Shown piece by piece: positions 43,526-51,644 of a stretch of DNA of 64,000 nucleotides. Each line of letters opens with the position of its first letter. The first letter of the stretch is position 1. Location: assembly GCF_016864575.1 (NCBI RefSeq), contig NZ_CP044126.1, positions 1,302,001 through 1,366,000 of the forward strand, written 5' to 3'. The stretch is from Rhizobium sp. BG4 (GTDB lineage Bacteria > Pseudomonadota > Alphaproteobacteria > Rhizobiales > Rhizobiaceae). Under the pieces are notes generated by a model. The model was not told where the DNA came from and searched no databases. It was given only the letters and a program-made list of their open reading frames with translations. The position numbers and the translations under genes were made by a program.

Positions 43526-44305
43526 TTACAGGGCGGTCGTCACCTGCGACCTGACATCGTCGGCGAAGGAGTGAAGCTCGTTGCTCGGCAGCGAGCCGAC
43601 GAGGCTATAGCCGAGACCGTCATTCGCCCAGCTCCAGCCATTCACGGCCCCGCTGGAACTCTCGATCATCGGTCTGTTTTGGTCGACCAGCATTTTGCGT
43701 GACAGCATCACCAGCCGACTTCCATGGTCGTTGTCATACATCAGCATGACGCCGGGACCATGCAGCGTGGACACCACCCGTCCGCCCATCAGCCGGTATC
43801 CGGCTTTCGACAGATCCGGGATGACTGCAGAGGCGCCCAGCGTCGAGGATGCCAGCTGCTTCAGCGTATCGCTCTCGTTGGCGCGAACTTCGACCGGGCG
43901 GACCTTGTCGGAAGCGAAGGTTCCGTAGCTCGCCGACGCTTCTTGCGCCAGCATCGCGACACCCTCGGTCGCAGGTGCCGTCATGCCCTTCACCAACCAG
44001 CCGCCGGTAGCGCCGACGGCCAGAAGCGCCATCGCCGCGGCGGCCATAGGCGCAAATCCGGCACGCGCCCGAGGCCGTCGGGCGGCGGCGATATGAGTCA
44101 GATTGAGCCGGCTCGGGACAGGCTCCTGCATGACGGGATCCATGGCTGAGCGCAATGCTGCAACCTGGCTTGCATAAGAGGAAAGGCGAGCGGCGGCTTC
44201 CGGGTTGCCCTGCAGATAATCCGAGACTTCGCGATGGCGCTCGGCATCGAGAACATCGTCAACATAGCCCTGAAGATCGTCTTCGGTGATGGGTTTCCTG
44301 GTCAT
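43526..44305 (-). CDS. Membrane-anchored anti-sigma factor of the ECF system
   Basis: A 259-residue protein with a short N-terminal helical domain (about 1-60, TEDDLQGYVDDVLDAERHREVSDYLQ), typical of anti-sigma factors that hold an ECF sigma factor at the membrane. A membrane helix (about 83-105) and a periplasmic part with Tyr, Asn and Ser-rich segments follow. It has no zinc-binding His-Cys-Cys motif. Its start overlaps the sigma gene stop by 4 bp (ATGA), a classic sigma/anti-sigma pair. Periplasmic copper or redox stress is a plausible trigger, given copC, copD and DUF305 in the same cluster. Confidence 0.88.
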   Translation of the reverse strand: MTRKPITEDDLQGYVDDVLDAERHREVSDYLQGNPEAAARLSSYASQVAALRSAMDPVMQEPVPSRLNLTHIAAARRPRARAGFAPMAAAAMALLAVGATGGWLVKGMTAPATEGVAMLAQEASASYGTFASDKVRPVEVRANESDTLKQLASSTLGASAVIPDLSKAGYRLMGGRVVSTLHGPGVMLMYDNDHGSRLVMLSRKMLVDQNRPMIESSSGAVNGWSWANDGLGYSLVGSLPSNELHSFADDVRSQVTTAL

Positions 44306-44829
44306 TTGATCCTCCGCAGGTGCGGTCCGGCAGATGGCATATTGATGGGCTTACGCTCAAGCAGCGTTCGCAGCTGTTCCCTGGCGCGCGAGAGACGCGA
44401 CATGACGGTGCCGATCGGAATATCGAGCACCTTGGCCGCTTCCGAATAGGTCATGTCCTCGACGGATACCAGAAGCAGGATGCTGCGATAATCGGGTGGC
44501 AGGCGGTCGATCGCCGCCATCACTTCCTGTCCATAGACAATGCTCTCCTGGACGGCCTCTCCAACGTTGCCGGCTTCCGGCACGTCTTCAATAGCGACCG
44601 CAAAGCCGCGGCGCGCCTGTTGCCGTAGGCGATTGACCGCCAGATTGTGGAGAATGGCGAAAACCCAGGAACGCGGGTCGTCGTTGCGCCGCCGGTGCCA
44701 GTTGGCCACGACCTTTTCCAGACAGTCCTGAACTGCGTCATCCGCGCTCTCGGGATCGCCGAGCAGACCGCGCGCGTAGCGGCGCAGCGCCGGAATCATC
44801 GGCTCAACATGTGAAAGCATATCGTCCAT
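44302..44829 (-). CDS. ECF-family RNA polymerase sigma factor
   Basis: The 175-residue factor has only regions 2 and 4: ALRRYARGLLGDPESADDAVQDCLEKVV with RSWVFAILHNLAVNRLRQQ in region 2, and AIDRLPPDYRSILLLVSVEDMTYSEAAKVLDIPIGTVMSRLSRARE in region 4. This is a small ECF sigma factor. The ATG at 44829 (GGAGAC upstream) is preferred; ATGs ten codons up or three down are possible. Two matching promoter elements (GGAATA-N16-GTCTACCG) precede copC and the DUF305 gene and are the likely targets. The gene is the fifth of its own cluster and overlaps the anti-sigma gene. Confidence 0.92.
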   Translation of the reverse strand: MDDMLSHVEPMIPALRRYARGLLGDPESADDAVQDCLEKVVANWHRRRNDDPRSWVFAILHNLAVNRLRQQARRGFAVAIEDVPEAGNVGEAVQESIVYGQEVMAAIDRLPPDYRSILLLVSVEDMTYSEAAKVLDIPIGTVMSRLSRAREQLRTLLERKPINMPSAGPHLRRIK

Positions 44830-44846
44830 GTCACCAGTCTCCGCGA

Positions 44847-44877
44847 GGATGGCCCGCACTGCAAGCGCGGGCCATCC
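44847..44877 (-). other. Stem-loop between beta-propeller and sigma genes
   Basis: GGATGGCCCGC (44847-44857) and GCGGGCCATCC (44867-44877) form a perfect 11-bp stem with a 9-nt loop. It starts 5 bp after the beta-propeller gene stop and ends 17 bp before the sigma gene start. Without a T run it could act as an attenuator, reducing sigma and anti-sigma levels relative to the upstream copper genes. Confidence 0.55.
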
Positions 44878-44882
44878 CTTTG

Positions 44883-46337
44883 TTATTCCACCTGGACCTG
44901 AACGATCTTGCCCGGCTTGCCGTCGGCCGAAGCGGCGACCACTAGGTAGCGCTGCTCGTCCTTGTGCTTGGCCTCGACGATCTGCCGGATCGGACCGACA
45001 GCGTTGACGATCGCTGCGCCCGCCGGATTGGTCATGAAGGCCGAAAGACTCTGCAGTGGGCCGCTGCCATCCGGCTTTTCAGAGAGAGCCAGGATATAGG
45101 GCGTCTTCGCATCAAGTCCGGTGACCGAAGCCTGCAGCACCTGCGTCAGACCCTGGTCGAACAATGAGACTGAGGTCGGCGCCTTGTCCTTCGAGCCCTT
45201 GGGACCGAGCTTGAAATGAGCTGCCTCGCCCGCCGCGCCGAGCGGCATGAGGTTCTGCATGCCGTCTCCCTCAGGCACGGCATTCGGCACGTAATTCACC
45301 GCCTGGGCAGCCTGCCCGATCGGAATGGTGGCGATGACCTTGTTGGTCAGGGTATCGATCGCGGCCATGGCATCGGCATTCTCAAGGCCGACATAGACGC
45401 GGGTGCCGTCACCGGAGGGCCAGATGCCGTGTGGCAGATTGCCGACCGGGATGGTGGCCACTTGTTCGAATGTGTCGGTGCGGAATGCCTTGACCTGATT
45501 GAGGCCGCCGACCGTGACGTAGGCGAAGCTGCCGTTCTTGTTGGTGACGAGATTGACGTGGTTGGTGATCGGTCCCGTATCGATCGTCTTGATCACGTCG
45601 AAGGGTGGCTTTGCGTCGAAGACCTGCACCTTGCCAGTGTCCTTCAGGGTGAACCAGACCTGCTTGCCATCTGGCGACGCCGCAATATTCGGGCAGAAGG
45701 GGCTCGCCTGCTTCACATGGCCGACGATCTGATGATCGGCGACGGAAACGGCGACGGTGTCGGGGTTAAAGGACGAGCAAATATAGGCATATTTGCCATC
45801 CGGCGAGAAGATCTGCATGCCCGGGCCAGAGGGAACCTTGATCTGAGCCTTTTCTGCAAAGCTGTCAGCGTCGATGACCGAGATATAGTCCTCGCCGCGG
45901 ACGGTAACCCAGACTTCCTTGCCGTCAGGCGTGTAGAATGCTTCATGTGGCGAGCGGCCGATATAGGTGGTGTGCTTGACGGTGTTCGTTGCGGTATCGA
46001 TGAAGGTCACCGAATTCGAGCCAATCGAGACAACTGCGATGGTCTTCTTGTCAGGTGAGAAGCCCATGCCATGAACGAGGACCTGTCCCTTATACAGCGG
46101 GCTCAGATTGCCCGGCTGCGGATCGCCGAGCTTGATGACGCCAAGCAGCTTGTTGGTGGAGGGATCGGTCACCGAGACGGTGTTGGAAAACTGCTCGGCA
46201 GCATAGACGCGATCTTTGCTGCTGACCGGGATGTCTGCATCGGAGGCGGCAAAGGGTGCCTGGCCGGCAAAGGCGGAAAGTGGTGCGAGCGTGCTGCCCG
46301 CCAGCAAGGCTGCGGCGATTGATCTGCGAATGGTCAT
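44883..46337 (-). CDS. Exported YncE/YVTN-type beta-propeller protein
   Basis: The 484-residue protein has a Sec signal peptide (cleavage after AFA, near residue 24) and repeating beta-propeller motifs such as SVTDPSTNKLLGVI, TFIDTATNTVKHTTYIG, VIDADSFAEKAQIKVP and AIDTLTNKVIATIPIG. It resembles YncE or cytochrome cd1-type (YVTN) propellers, which often serve as binding scaffolds in the periplasm. The C-terminal third (about 370-484) has a fibronectin-like part without a known motif. It follows DUF305 by 15 bp and is probably co-transcribed with copC, copD and the sigma gene. Function in the cluster is inference; a metal-related or electron-transfer role is possible. Confidence 0.82.
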   Translation of the reverse strand: MTIRRSIAAALLAGSTLAPLSAFAGQAPFAASDADIPVSSKDRVYAAEQFSNTVSVTDPSTNKLLGVIKLGDPQPGNLSPLYKGQVLVHGMGFSPDKKTIAVVSIGSNSVTFIDTATNTVKHTTYIGRSPHEAFYTPDGKEVWVTVRGEDYISVIDADSFAEKAQIKVPSGPGMQIFSPDGKYAYICSSFNPDTVAVSVADHQIVGHVKQASPFCPNIAASPDGKQVWFTLKDTGKVQVFDAKPPFDVIKTIDTGPITNHVNLVTNKNGSFAYVTVGGLNQVKAFRTDTFEQVATIPVGNLPHGIWPSGDGTRVYVGLENADAMAAIDTLTNKVIATIPIGQAAQAVNYVPNAVPEGDGMQNLMPLGAAGEAAHFKLGPKGSKDKAPTSVSLFDQGLTQVLQASVTGLDAKTPYILALSEKPDGSGPLQSLSAFMTNPAGAAIVNAVGPIRQIVEAKHKDEQRYLVVAASADGKPGKIVQVQVE

Positions 46338-46352
46338 GGGGCAATGCCTTCT

Positions 46353-46823
46353 TTACATCTTCATGTTCGGATCCATGCCCTGCATGGTTCCGGCTGGGGT
46401 ATTATCCGGTGTGGCCTGGGTCGGGGCCGCCTCGGATGGTGGGAGCGGATCGCTGATCGCCAGCTTCATGGCGGCGATTTCCTGCTGCTGATCCACGATG
46501 ATTTCCTGGGCGATACGCTTGATCTGCTCGTTCTTCCCGTATTTCAGGACGGCGATCGCTATATCGATGGCTCCCTGATGATGCGGTGTCATCATGGCCA
46601 CGAAGTCGCGATCGACATCGCCGCTCGGCTTGAGCTCCATGTCGGCCATCATCTTGTCCATCGCGCTGTTGTTCTCGGCGAGATAGGCGGCTTCCGGACT
46701 GTCGGATATTGCGGCCGCGGCTGGCTGGTGCTGCGCGTCATGGGCAAAGGCGGTACAGGCACCAGCGGCTGCGAGGATCACGGCGATCGCCGCCGCGGAT
46801 GTCTTGTGGGAATAGGCTCTCAT
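46353..46823 (-). CDS. DUF305 periplasmic protein, copper-linked
   Basis: The 156-residue protein has a signal peptide (cleavage after AFA near residue 27) and a four-helix, ferritin-like DUF305 domain. Its hallmark motif is MMTPHHQGAIDIA (about 77-90), with His and Met clusters (NSAMDKMMADMEL, MQGMDPNMKM) that could bind copper ions. CopM-type DUF305 proteins bind periplasmic copper. The ATG at 46823 has AAGGAAGGAAG upstream, and a second ECF-type promoter lies 26 bp before it. It therefore can be transcribed both from the copC promoter and from its own. Confidence 0.88.
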   Translation of the reverse strand: MRAYSHKTSAAAIAVILAAAGACTAFAHDAQHQPAAAAISDSPEAAYLAENNSAMDKMMADMELKPSGDVDRDFVAMMTPHHQGAIDIAIAVLKYGKNEQIKRIAQEIIVDQQQEIAAMKLAISDPLPPSEAAPTQATPDNTPAGTMQGMDPNMKM

Positions 46824-46848
46824 GGCTTCCTTCCTTGCTGTGATGAAT

Positions 46849-46878
46849 CGGTAGACACTGGCCGAGGCGGTCTATTCC
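46849..46878 (-). promoter_or_regulatory. ECF-type promoter P2 upstream of the DUF305 gene
   Basis: Reading on the minus strand, GGAATA (46873-46878), exactly 16 bp of spacer, then GTCTACCG (46849-46856). The same two boxes with the same spacing precede copC at 48159-48188. The site sits in the copD-DUF305 gap, 26 bp before the DUF305 start. The repeat of a 14-base pattern with fixed spacing near a sigma/anti-sigma pair is the main evidence. Confidence 0.75.
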
Positions 46879-46894
46879 CAGCCGGGCGAAAAAA

Positions 46895-47767
46895 TTACGT
46901 CGGGTCGTCGAGGCCAAGCGAGGCGACCAGGGCAATGGCCGTTAGGCCGAGGACGATCTCTAGGGATGAGCCGAGCAGAAGAAGCCGGTTGGCGAGCTGC
47001 GGATATTTGCGCTGCATCGGCACGGCGCCATAGCGGTTGGCGGTTGCGATGACGGTCATTGAAAGGACTACCGCCATCTTGAGGGCGAGCTTTTCTTGAT
47101 ACGCGGATCGCATATCTGCAGGCAGATGGCCGAGAATCTGCAGGCTGTTTGCAAGCCCGCTAGCGAGTACCAGTGCCACAGCACCATGCCCAATCCGCGA
47201 GAAGCGCCGCAGCGACTTTACCGCCTCGGCCCGGAGGTCAGGTTGCCGCGCCAGCTGCATCAGAACAAGGAATGGCACCAGCGCGCCAAGCCACGCGGTC
47301 CCGGCAAGGATATGAATCGCCTCGGCCGAGATTTTTAGGACGCCAGCTGGCCCCCAACTCTCAGCGGCATGGCCGAGCAGCGCCGCCTCGGCAAGAGCCA
47401 GGCCGGACAAGAGGATGGCAGCTCTCCGGTAGCCCGCAAGGAACACCGCGAACGCTACGGAGCAGGTTAGAGCGCGGATCAAAAGCGCAAGGCCGACATT
47501 GGTCGAAAAAGCGACGCTATTCAGCAGGTCAGGATCGAGCGCTACTGCCCAATCGGAAACGATCTCGGCGGTCTGGATGGGGATGGCGGCGAGACCGGCG
47601 AATGCGGCCAAACCACTGGCCGCAGGCAGCAGTGTTCTCATCTGGTGATACAGGTGCGCAGGGATAGCGCCGGTGCAGATGAGTGCAAAGCCGCCGCCGC
47701 CCCAAACGACGCTCAGACCGGCATCGCAGGCGAACCGCGCCAGCACCAGCGCGGCGTGCGGGCTCAC
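46895..47767 (-). CDS. copD: CopD-family inner-membrane copper transport protein
   Basis: A 290-residue protein with about eight membrane helices, including the conserved HILAGTAWLGALVPF helix and GHGAVALVLASGLANS. CopD works with CopC in copper uptake or resistance, transferring copper across the inner membrane. The GTG at 47767 overlaps the copC stop as GTGA and is chosen over a 21-residue upstream extension lying inside copC. The overlap shows tight coupling with copC. It lacks a fused CopC domain. Confidence 0.88.
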   Translation of the reverse strand: MSPHAALVLARFACDAGLSVVWGGGGFALICTGAIPAHLYHQMRTLLPAASGLAAFAGLAAIPIQTAEIVSDWAVALDPDLLNSVAFSTNVGLALLIRALTCSVAFAVFLAGYRRAAILLSGLALAEAALLGHAAESWGPAGVLKISAEAIHILAGTAWLGALVPFLVLMQLARQPDLRAEAVKSLRRFSRIGHGAVALVLASGLANSLQILGHLPADMRSAYQEKLALKMAVVLSMTVIATANRYGAVPMQRKYPQLANRLLLLGSSLEIVLGLTAIALVASLGLDDPT

Positions 47768-48129
47768 GGTTCTACCGTGAAGCCGAAGGAGCCGGATGTC
47801 TTGTGCCCATCGACCGACAGGATCTGCCATTCGACCGTGTAGGCTCCGGGTGAAAGCGTGCTCGATGGCATGGCAGAGAGCGCCTTGCCATCCGCTTTTT
47901 CATTCGTGAGCGGCACCAAATCGCCGGAAGCCGCAGTCAATGTCAGGTGTGAAAACGCGGGCTCGATGTTTTCGGTGAGGGTGATTGATATGCTGTTCGG
48001 CGCCGCCGTCAGCTTTGCGCCATCCGCAGGCATTGCGGTTTCAAGATGGGCATGCGCTGAGGCCATTCCGGCAGTGAGCAGTGTTGCGAAGAGGGAGGTG
48101 GCGAGGATCGCGGGTATCTTGCGGGGCAC
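47764..48129 (-). CDS. copC: CopC periplasmic copper-binding protein
   Basis: The 121-residue protein has a signal peptide (cleavage near ASAHA) and the CopC beta-barrel. The mature N terminus starts HAHLETAMPADG, whose first His is part of the Cu(II) site, and the C-terminal DGHKTSGSFGFTV holds a second His. Met-rich Cu(I) motifs of the classical PcoC/CopC are absent, so it is probably a Cu(II)-binding form. The start is a GTG at 48129 with AGGAACAGGAC upstream. It is the first gene of the copper cluster, just after promoter P1. Confidence 0.92.
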   Translation of the reverse strand: MPRKIPAILATSLFATLLTAGMASAHAHLETAMPADGAKLTAAPNSISITLTENIEPAFSHLTLTAASGDLVPLTNEKADGKALSAMPSSTLSPGAYTVEWQILSVDGHKTSGSFGFTVEP

Positions 48130-48158
48130 GTCCTGTTCCTTTCGAACTGGTTACATGC

Positions 48159-48188
48159 CGGTAGACACCCGCGACTGAAACGTATTCC
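48159..48188 (-). promoter_or_regulatory. ECF-type promoter P1 upstream of copC
   Basis: On the minus strand GGAATA (48183-48188), 16 bp of spacer, and GTCTACCG (48159-48166), ending 30 bp before the copC GTG. It is identical in both boxes and spacing to P2 at 46849-46878. These are the likely -35 and -10 elements read by the ECF sigma factor encoded downstream in the cluster. Confidence 0.75.
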
Positions 48189-48223
48189 ACAGTCTGGAAA
48201 AAAATGCCGGAGAGCGAAGCTGC

Positions 48224-48835
48224 CTATGCAGCCGCAATCAACGTAGCCGCACCGCGAAACAGGAAGACCGTCGCGACAGCGGCGACCGCAGTCAGCGCGA
48301 GCCCGCCCAAAATGACCAGGCCATCGCGCTCGATGAGGCCGACGGCCATGACGCAGATGGCGACGGCGGGTGCGATATTGCCGAAGGGTATCGGCAGGGC
48401 GATGACGATCGCGAGTGCGAAGACCGGGACGCCGAGCAGGCATGGGAGGAAGCGGCCGGCGAGGGCCTTCATGCGCTGTGGCCGGATCAGCTTCTCGACC
48501 TGCCGCACCATCGGTCCGGCGTGACGCTCCATGCTCTCGAAGACCTTGCCGGAGAGACGGCGGTTGCGGAGCATGGCGGGCAGCCAGGGGCTGCGGGCGC
48601 CGAAGACGAATTGCAGGGAGATGATCGCCAGCGCCGTGCCGAACACCGCGCCGAACGGGCCGGGGATCGGGATCAGCGGCGGGATGGCGAGCAACAGGAT
48701 GACAAACCCGAAGCCCGACGGTCCCATTTCATCGATGACTTCGCCGATGCTGAGACCGTCCCGCTCGCGGGCGGCGGCGGCAAGGCTGGCGAGCGTGCGC
48801 GACGCCACGCCTTCTGATCGCTGCGCATCCGCCAT
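48224..48835 (-). CDS. exoD: ExoD-family membrane protein
   Basis: The 203-residue protein shows the ExoD pattern: IGEVIDEMGPSGFGFVILLLAIPPLIPIPGPFGAVFG, then FGARSPWLPAMLRNRRLS and a final set of hydrophobic helices with ALPIPFGNIAPA. Four or five membrane helices are likely. In Sinorhizobium meliloti exoD mutants are defective in exopolysaccharide production, are alkali-sensitive, and invade nodules poorly; the molecular function is not known. Its stop is 94 bp past copC, with promoter P1 in between on the same strand. The start is 4 bp after the stop of the small gene upstream, so these two form an operon. Confidence 0.88.
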   Translation of the reverse strand: MADAQRSEGVASRTLASLAAAARERDGLSIGEVIDEMGPSGFGFVILLLAIPPLIPIPGPFGAVFGTALAIISLQFVFGARSPWLPAMLRNRRLSGKVFESMERHAGPMVRQVEKLIRPQRMKALAGRFLPCLLGVPVFALAIVIALPIPFGNIAPAVAICVMAVGLIERDGLVILGGLALTAVAAVATVFLFRGAATLIAAA

Positions 48836-48838
48836 GCG

Positions 48839-49147
48839 TCAGGCCTCGGCGTCGCCGCGTTCACCCTGGAAGATCTGCGTCAGGGCGGCGCAGCTCGGAT
48901 CGCTGGTGTCGAAGAGTGTGGTCGGCGAGGTCCAGCCGGTGGCGATGCCGATTGCCGTGCCGGTTGCCCAGACCGGCTCTTCGCCGGCGCGCTGCAGCAG
49001 GCGCGGGCCGTGGGTCGCAACGCATTGCTGTGATTGCTGCAGGGCCTGAACCGGAAGATTGGCCGCATCGACGCGCTCGCGGATTTCAGCGTGCAGCGGA
49101 TCGACGACGAACAGGGCAAAAAGCCAGGCGGCGATTTCGGAGATCAA
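48839..49147 (-). CDS. Small membrane-anchored hypothetical protein
   Basis: The preferred start is the TTG at 49147, preceded by GGGAG at good spacing, giving 102 residues that begin ISEIAAWLFALFVVDPLHAEI. A longer frame from 49195 adds 16 residues without support. An N-terminal hydrophobic segment of about 15 residues could be a signal or anchor, followed by a soluble part with Cys residues near 34 and 85. I do not recognise the family. It lies just upstream of exoD in the same direction (4 bp apart) and is probably co-expressed. No function can be given. Confidence 0.6.
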   Translation of the reverse strand: MISEIAAWLFALFVVDPLHAEIRERVDAANLPVQALQQSQQCVATHGPRLLQRAGEEPVWATGTAIGIATGWTSPTTLFDTSDPSCAALTQIFQGERGDAEA

Positions 49148-49517
49148 GGTGGTGCTCCCTTGGCGTCGGCGCGAATGTCGGAAATGGTCCGACATCGCGA
49201 AAGTGCCGAAGCTTTCGCCAGAGGGGCCCGGACCAGCGGGTCACGCGCTCATTTGGGGATCGCGGCGCCGGTTTCAAGTGCTGGTAGCAGCCAAAATGAT
49301 GCGTCGCTGAGAGGCTGGAGTGGGCTCGGCGCATTGCTTCAGCCTCGTCCAGGCGAACTGATATCCTTTTAAATTCAGATCAATAGCACACCACGGTTGC
49401 AGTTTTTGCCCTTGAGACCTTGCGCCTCGCCTTTGGCTTTTGCTAGCTACGCATAAAGTTGATTCTAAGACTCATGTTTTTGAATCCTTTTCCGGCGATG
49501 AGCGTGGGGGCGTAGAG
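49148..49517. other. Divergent intergenic region, 370 bp
   Basis: Separates the small membrane gene/exoD pair (minus) from the siderophore receptor gene (plus). It holds the RirA-like box at 49460-49474 and, further left, AT-rich DNA (TTTTAAATTCAGATCAAT near 49371) that may carry promoters. I found no convincing gene in it; the frames at 48916-49372 on the plus strand lack ribosome-binding sites. Confidence 0.5.
49460..49474 (+). promoter_or_regulatory. RirA-type iron-responsive box
   Basis: TGA-TTCTAAGAC-TCA matches the TGA-N9-TCA iron-responsive operator of RirA, the iron-sulfur repressor of rhizobia. It lies 43 bp before the siderophore receptor ATG, in the expected promoter zone. A short motif can occur by chance, but the downstream gene is exactly the kind RirA controls. 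Confidence 0.6.
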
Positions 49518-51644
49518 ATGTCATTGAAACTTAAAAAACTGCAGCTGCTTTCGGCTGCTGCATTGCTTGCGGTCGCGGCTGCCGATACCGCCTGGGGACA
49601 ATCTGCAGAGCAAGAGAAACCGGCCTCCGGTGATGGCGCGACGAACCTCGCGCCGATCGTTGTCGAAGGGCGCGATCAGGGCGTTGCAAAGATCGTCGAG
49701 ACAGATGGCTACGTGCCGAAATCCGGACGCACGGCGATGAAGACCGATACGCCGGTTGCCGAGACTGCCCAGTCCGTCTCGGTCATCAGCCGCAAGCAGC
49801 TCGACGACCGCCTTCCGCAGAATGTTGGCGAGGCCGTAAGCTATACGCCCGGTGTCCGCGCCGGCCAGTATGGCGCCGAGCCACGTTACGACGCCTTCAA
49901 GATCCGCGGCATAGACCTCACCTATACCGGCATCTTCCGCGATGGCCTGCGCCAGATCAGCAGCCCGAACGGGCTCTTCCGCATCGAGCCCTATGGCGTC
50001 GAGGTGCTGACGGTCCTGCGTGGGCCGGCCGCATCCATCTATGGCGCCAGCAGCTCGGGGGGCATCGTCGATATCATCTCGAAGCGCCCGACCGAGGAGC
50101 GGTTGCGGGAAATCGAGCTGCAATATGGTTCCTACGGCCGCGTTCAGGCCGCCTTCGATCTTTCCGGACCGGTGACCGATGACGGTGTCTTCCTCTACCG
50201 GCTGACGGGCGTCGCCCGCGATGCCCGCAACGAGATCGAGGCCATCAAGGACGACAGGCTGATGATCGCGCCGGCCTTCACCTGGCAGCCGGACGAAGGC
50301 ACCAAGCTGACCATTCTCGGCGAATATATGGATTCCACCACCGGCGGCACCTGGGGCTATATCAACAACTACGACAGTTCAGGGTCGTCGATCGGGGCAA
50401 CGCCTGTTTACGGCGGTGATGAGCGGTTCAACGATTTCACGCAAAAGCAGTGGCGCATCGGCTACGAATTCGAACACGAGCTGACAGAGGGCCTGACGCT
50501 GCATCACAAGCTGCGCTATTCCGAGCTCTCTGCCCGTCAGGAATGGGTTTTCGCCGACTATCCCGGGATCGGCTACGAGGACAATCACGGTCTCGCGGCA
50601 GACACCTATCTCGAAGGCGATTTCAGCACCGGCGCTGCCCAGCACAAGCTGATCGCCGGTGTCGACTACAGCTTCATGGCATATGATGCCCGCCAGGGCT
50701 CCGGGCCCGATCTCTTCACCGACACCTACACCTATGTGCCGGCGCTGACTTACTTCGAAAAGCAGAAGCAGAACTCGATCGGCATCTACCTGCAGGATCA
50801 GATCGAGATCGGCAACTGGCGGATCGCGGCCGGACTTCGCCACGACTGGCATCGGAGCGAATATACGCCCGGCGGCGTCGACTACGTGCGCAACGACAGC
50901 GAGACGACAGGGCGCGCATCGATCGGCTATGTGACGCCCTGGAACGTCATGCCTTACATCAGCTACGGCACCTCCTATGTGGCAAATCCGGGTGTTGTGC
51001 TCACCAGCGGCGGTGTCGGCCACCAGGCAAACCCGACGCTCGGCGAGCAATATGAAATCGGGCTGAAGTACCAGATACCGGATCAGAACGTGCTGATCTC
51101 GGCAGCCTATTTCAACATCGATCAGAAGAACGCCTCGGTCTACGAGACCTCGTCGGGCGTCAATCTCCTGCGCCAGCTTGACCTGCGCTCGCGCGGCTTC
51201 GAGCTCGAAGTTACGGCGTCGCTGGATAACGGCCTCAGCTTCACCGGCGGCTACTCCTATAATGACGTCGAGATCACCAAGCTGACGCCAGAGACGGTCG
51301 GCAATCAGCTCAATTCATCGCCCTATCACATGGTCTCGCTCTGGGCGGATTACGAGGTTCAGAGCGGTCCGCTCGAGGGGCTGGGTGTTGGCGCCGGCGT
51401 TCGCTATGTCGGCTCGAGCTTCGGCGACAACAAGCATACGCCGGTCTTGAACAACGGTGCCCGCACCTTCGTCGATGCAGCGCTTCGCTATGATCTCGGC
51501 AAGCTCAACCCGTCGATGGAAGGCGTCAAGCTGCAGGTCAACGCGACCAACCTTCTCGACCAGGTGGATCAGGTCTGCACCACGGGCTTTTGCTACTACG
51601 ACGAAGGCCGCAAGATCGTCGGCAGCGTGAGGTACCGGTTCTGA
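49518..51644 (+). CDS. TonB-dependent siderophore receptor
   Basis: A 708-residue outer-membrane receptor: signal peptide (cleavage near AWGQ, about residue 27), a plug domain with TAQSVSVISRKQLDDRLPQNVGEAVSYTPGV, LTVLRGPAASIYGASSSGGIVDIISKRP, and the 22-strand barrel ending in VGSVRYRF with a terminal Phe. It uptakes a ferric siderophore using TonB energy. The plug wording is that of FhuA/FoxA-type ferric-hydroxamate or citrate-hydroxamate receptors; the ligand is not decided. GTGGGGGCGTAG supports the ATG at 49518. The stop overlaps the MFS start by one base, so the two are one operon under the RirA-like box. Confidence 0.93.
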   Translation: MSLKLKKLQLLSAAALLAVAAADTAWGQSAEQEKPASGDGATNLAPIVVEGRDQGVAKIVETDGYVPKSGRTAMKTDTPVAETAQSVSVISRKQLDDRLPQNVGEAVSYTPGVRAGQYGAEPRYDAFKIRGIDLTYTGIFRDGLRQISSPNGLFRIEPYGVEVLTVLRGPAASIYGASSSGGIVDIISKRPTEERLREIELQYGSYGRVQAAFDLSGPVTDDGVFLYRLTGVARDARNEIEAIKDDRLMIAPAFTWQPDEGTKLTILGEYMDSTTGGTWGYINNYDSSGSSIGATPVYGGDERFNDFTQKQWRIGYEFEHELTEGLTLHHKLRYSELSARQEWVFADYPGIGYEDNHGLAADTYLEGDFSTGAAQHKLIAGVDYSFMAYDARQGSGPDLFTDTYTYVPALTYFEKQKQNSIGIYLQDQIEIGNWRIAAGLRHDWHRSEYTPGGVDYVRNDSETTGRASIGYVTPWNVMPYISYGTSYVANPGVVLTSGGVGHQANPTLGEQYEIGLKYQIPDQNVLISAAYFNIDQKNASVYETSSGVNLLRQLDLRSRGFELEVTASLDNGLSFTGGYSYNDVEITKLTPETVGNQLNSSPYHMVSLWADYEVQSGPLEGLGVGAGVRYVGSSFGDNKHTPVLNNGARTFVDAALRYDLGKLNPSMEGVKLQVNATNLLDQVDQVCTTGFCYYDEGRKIVGSVRYRF

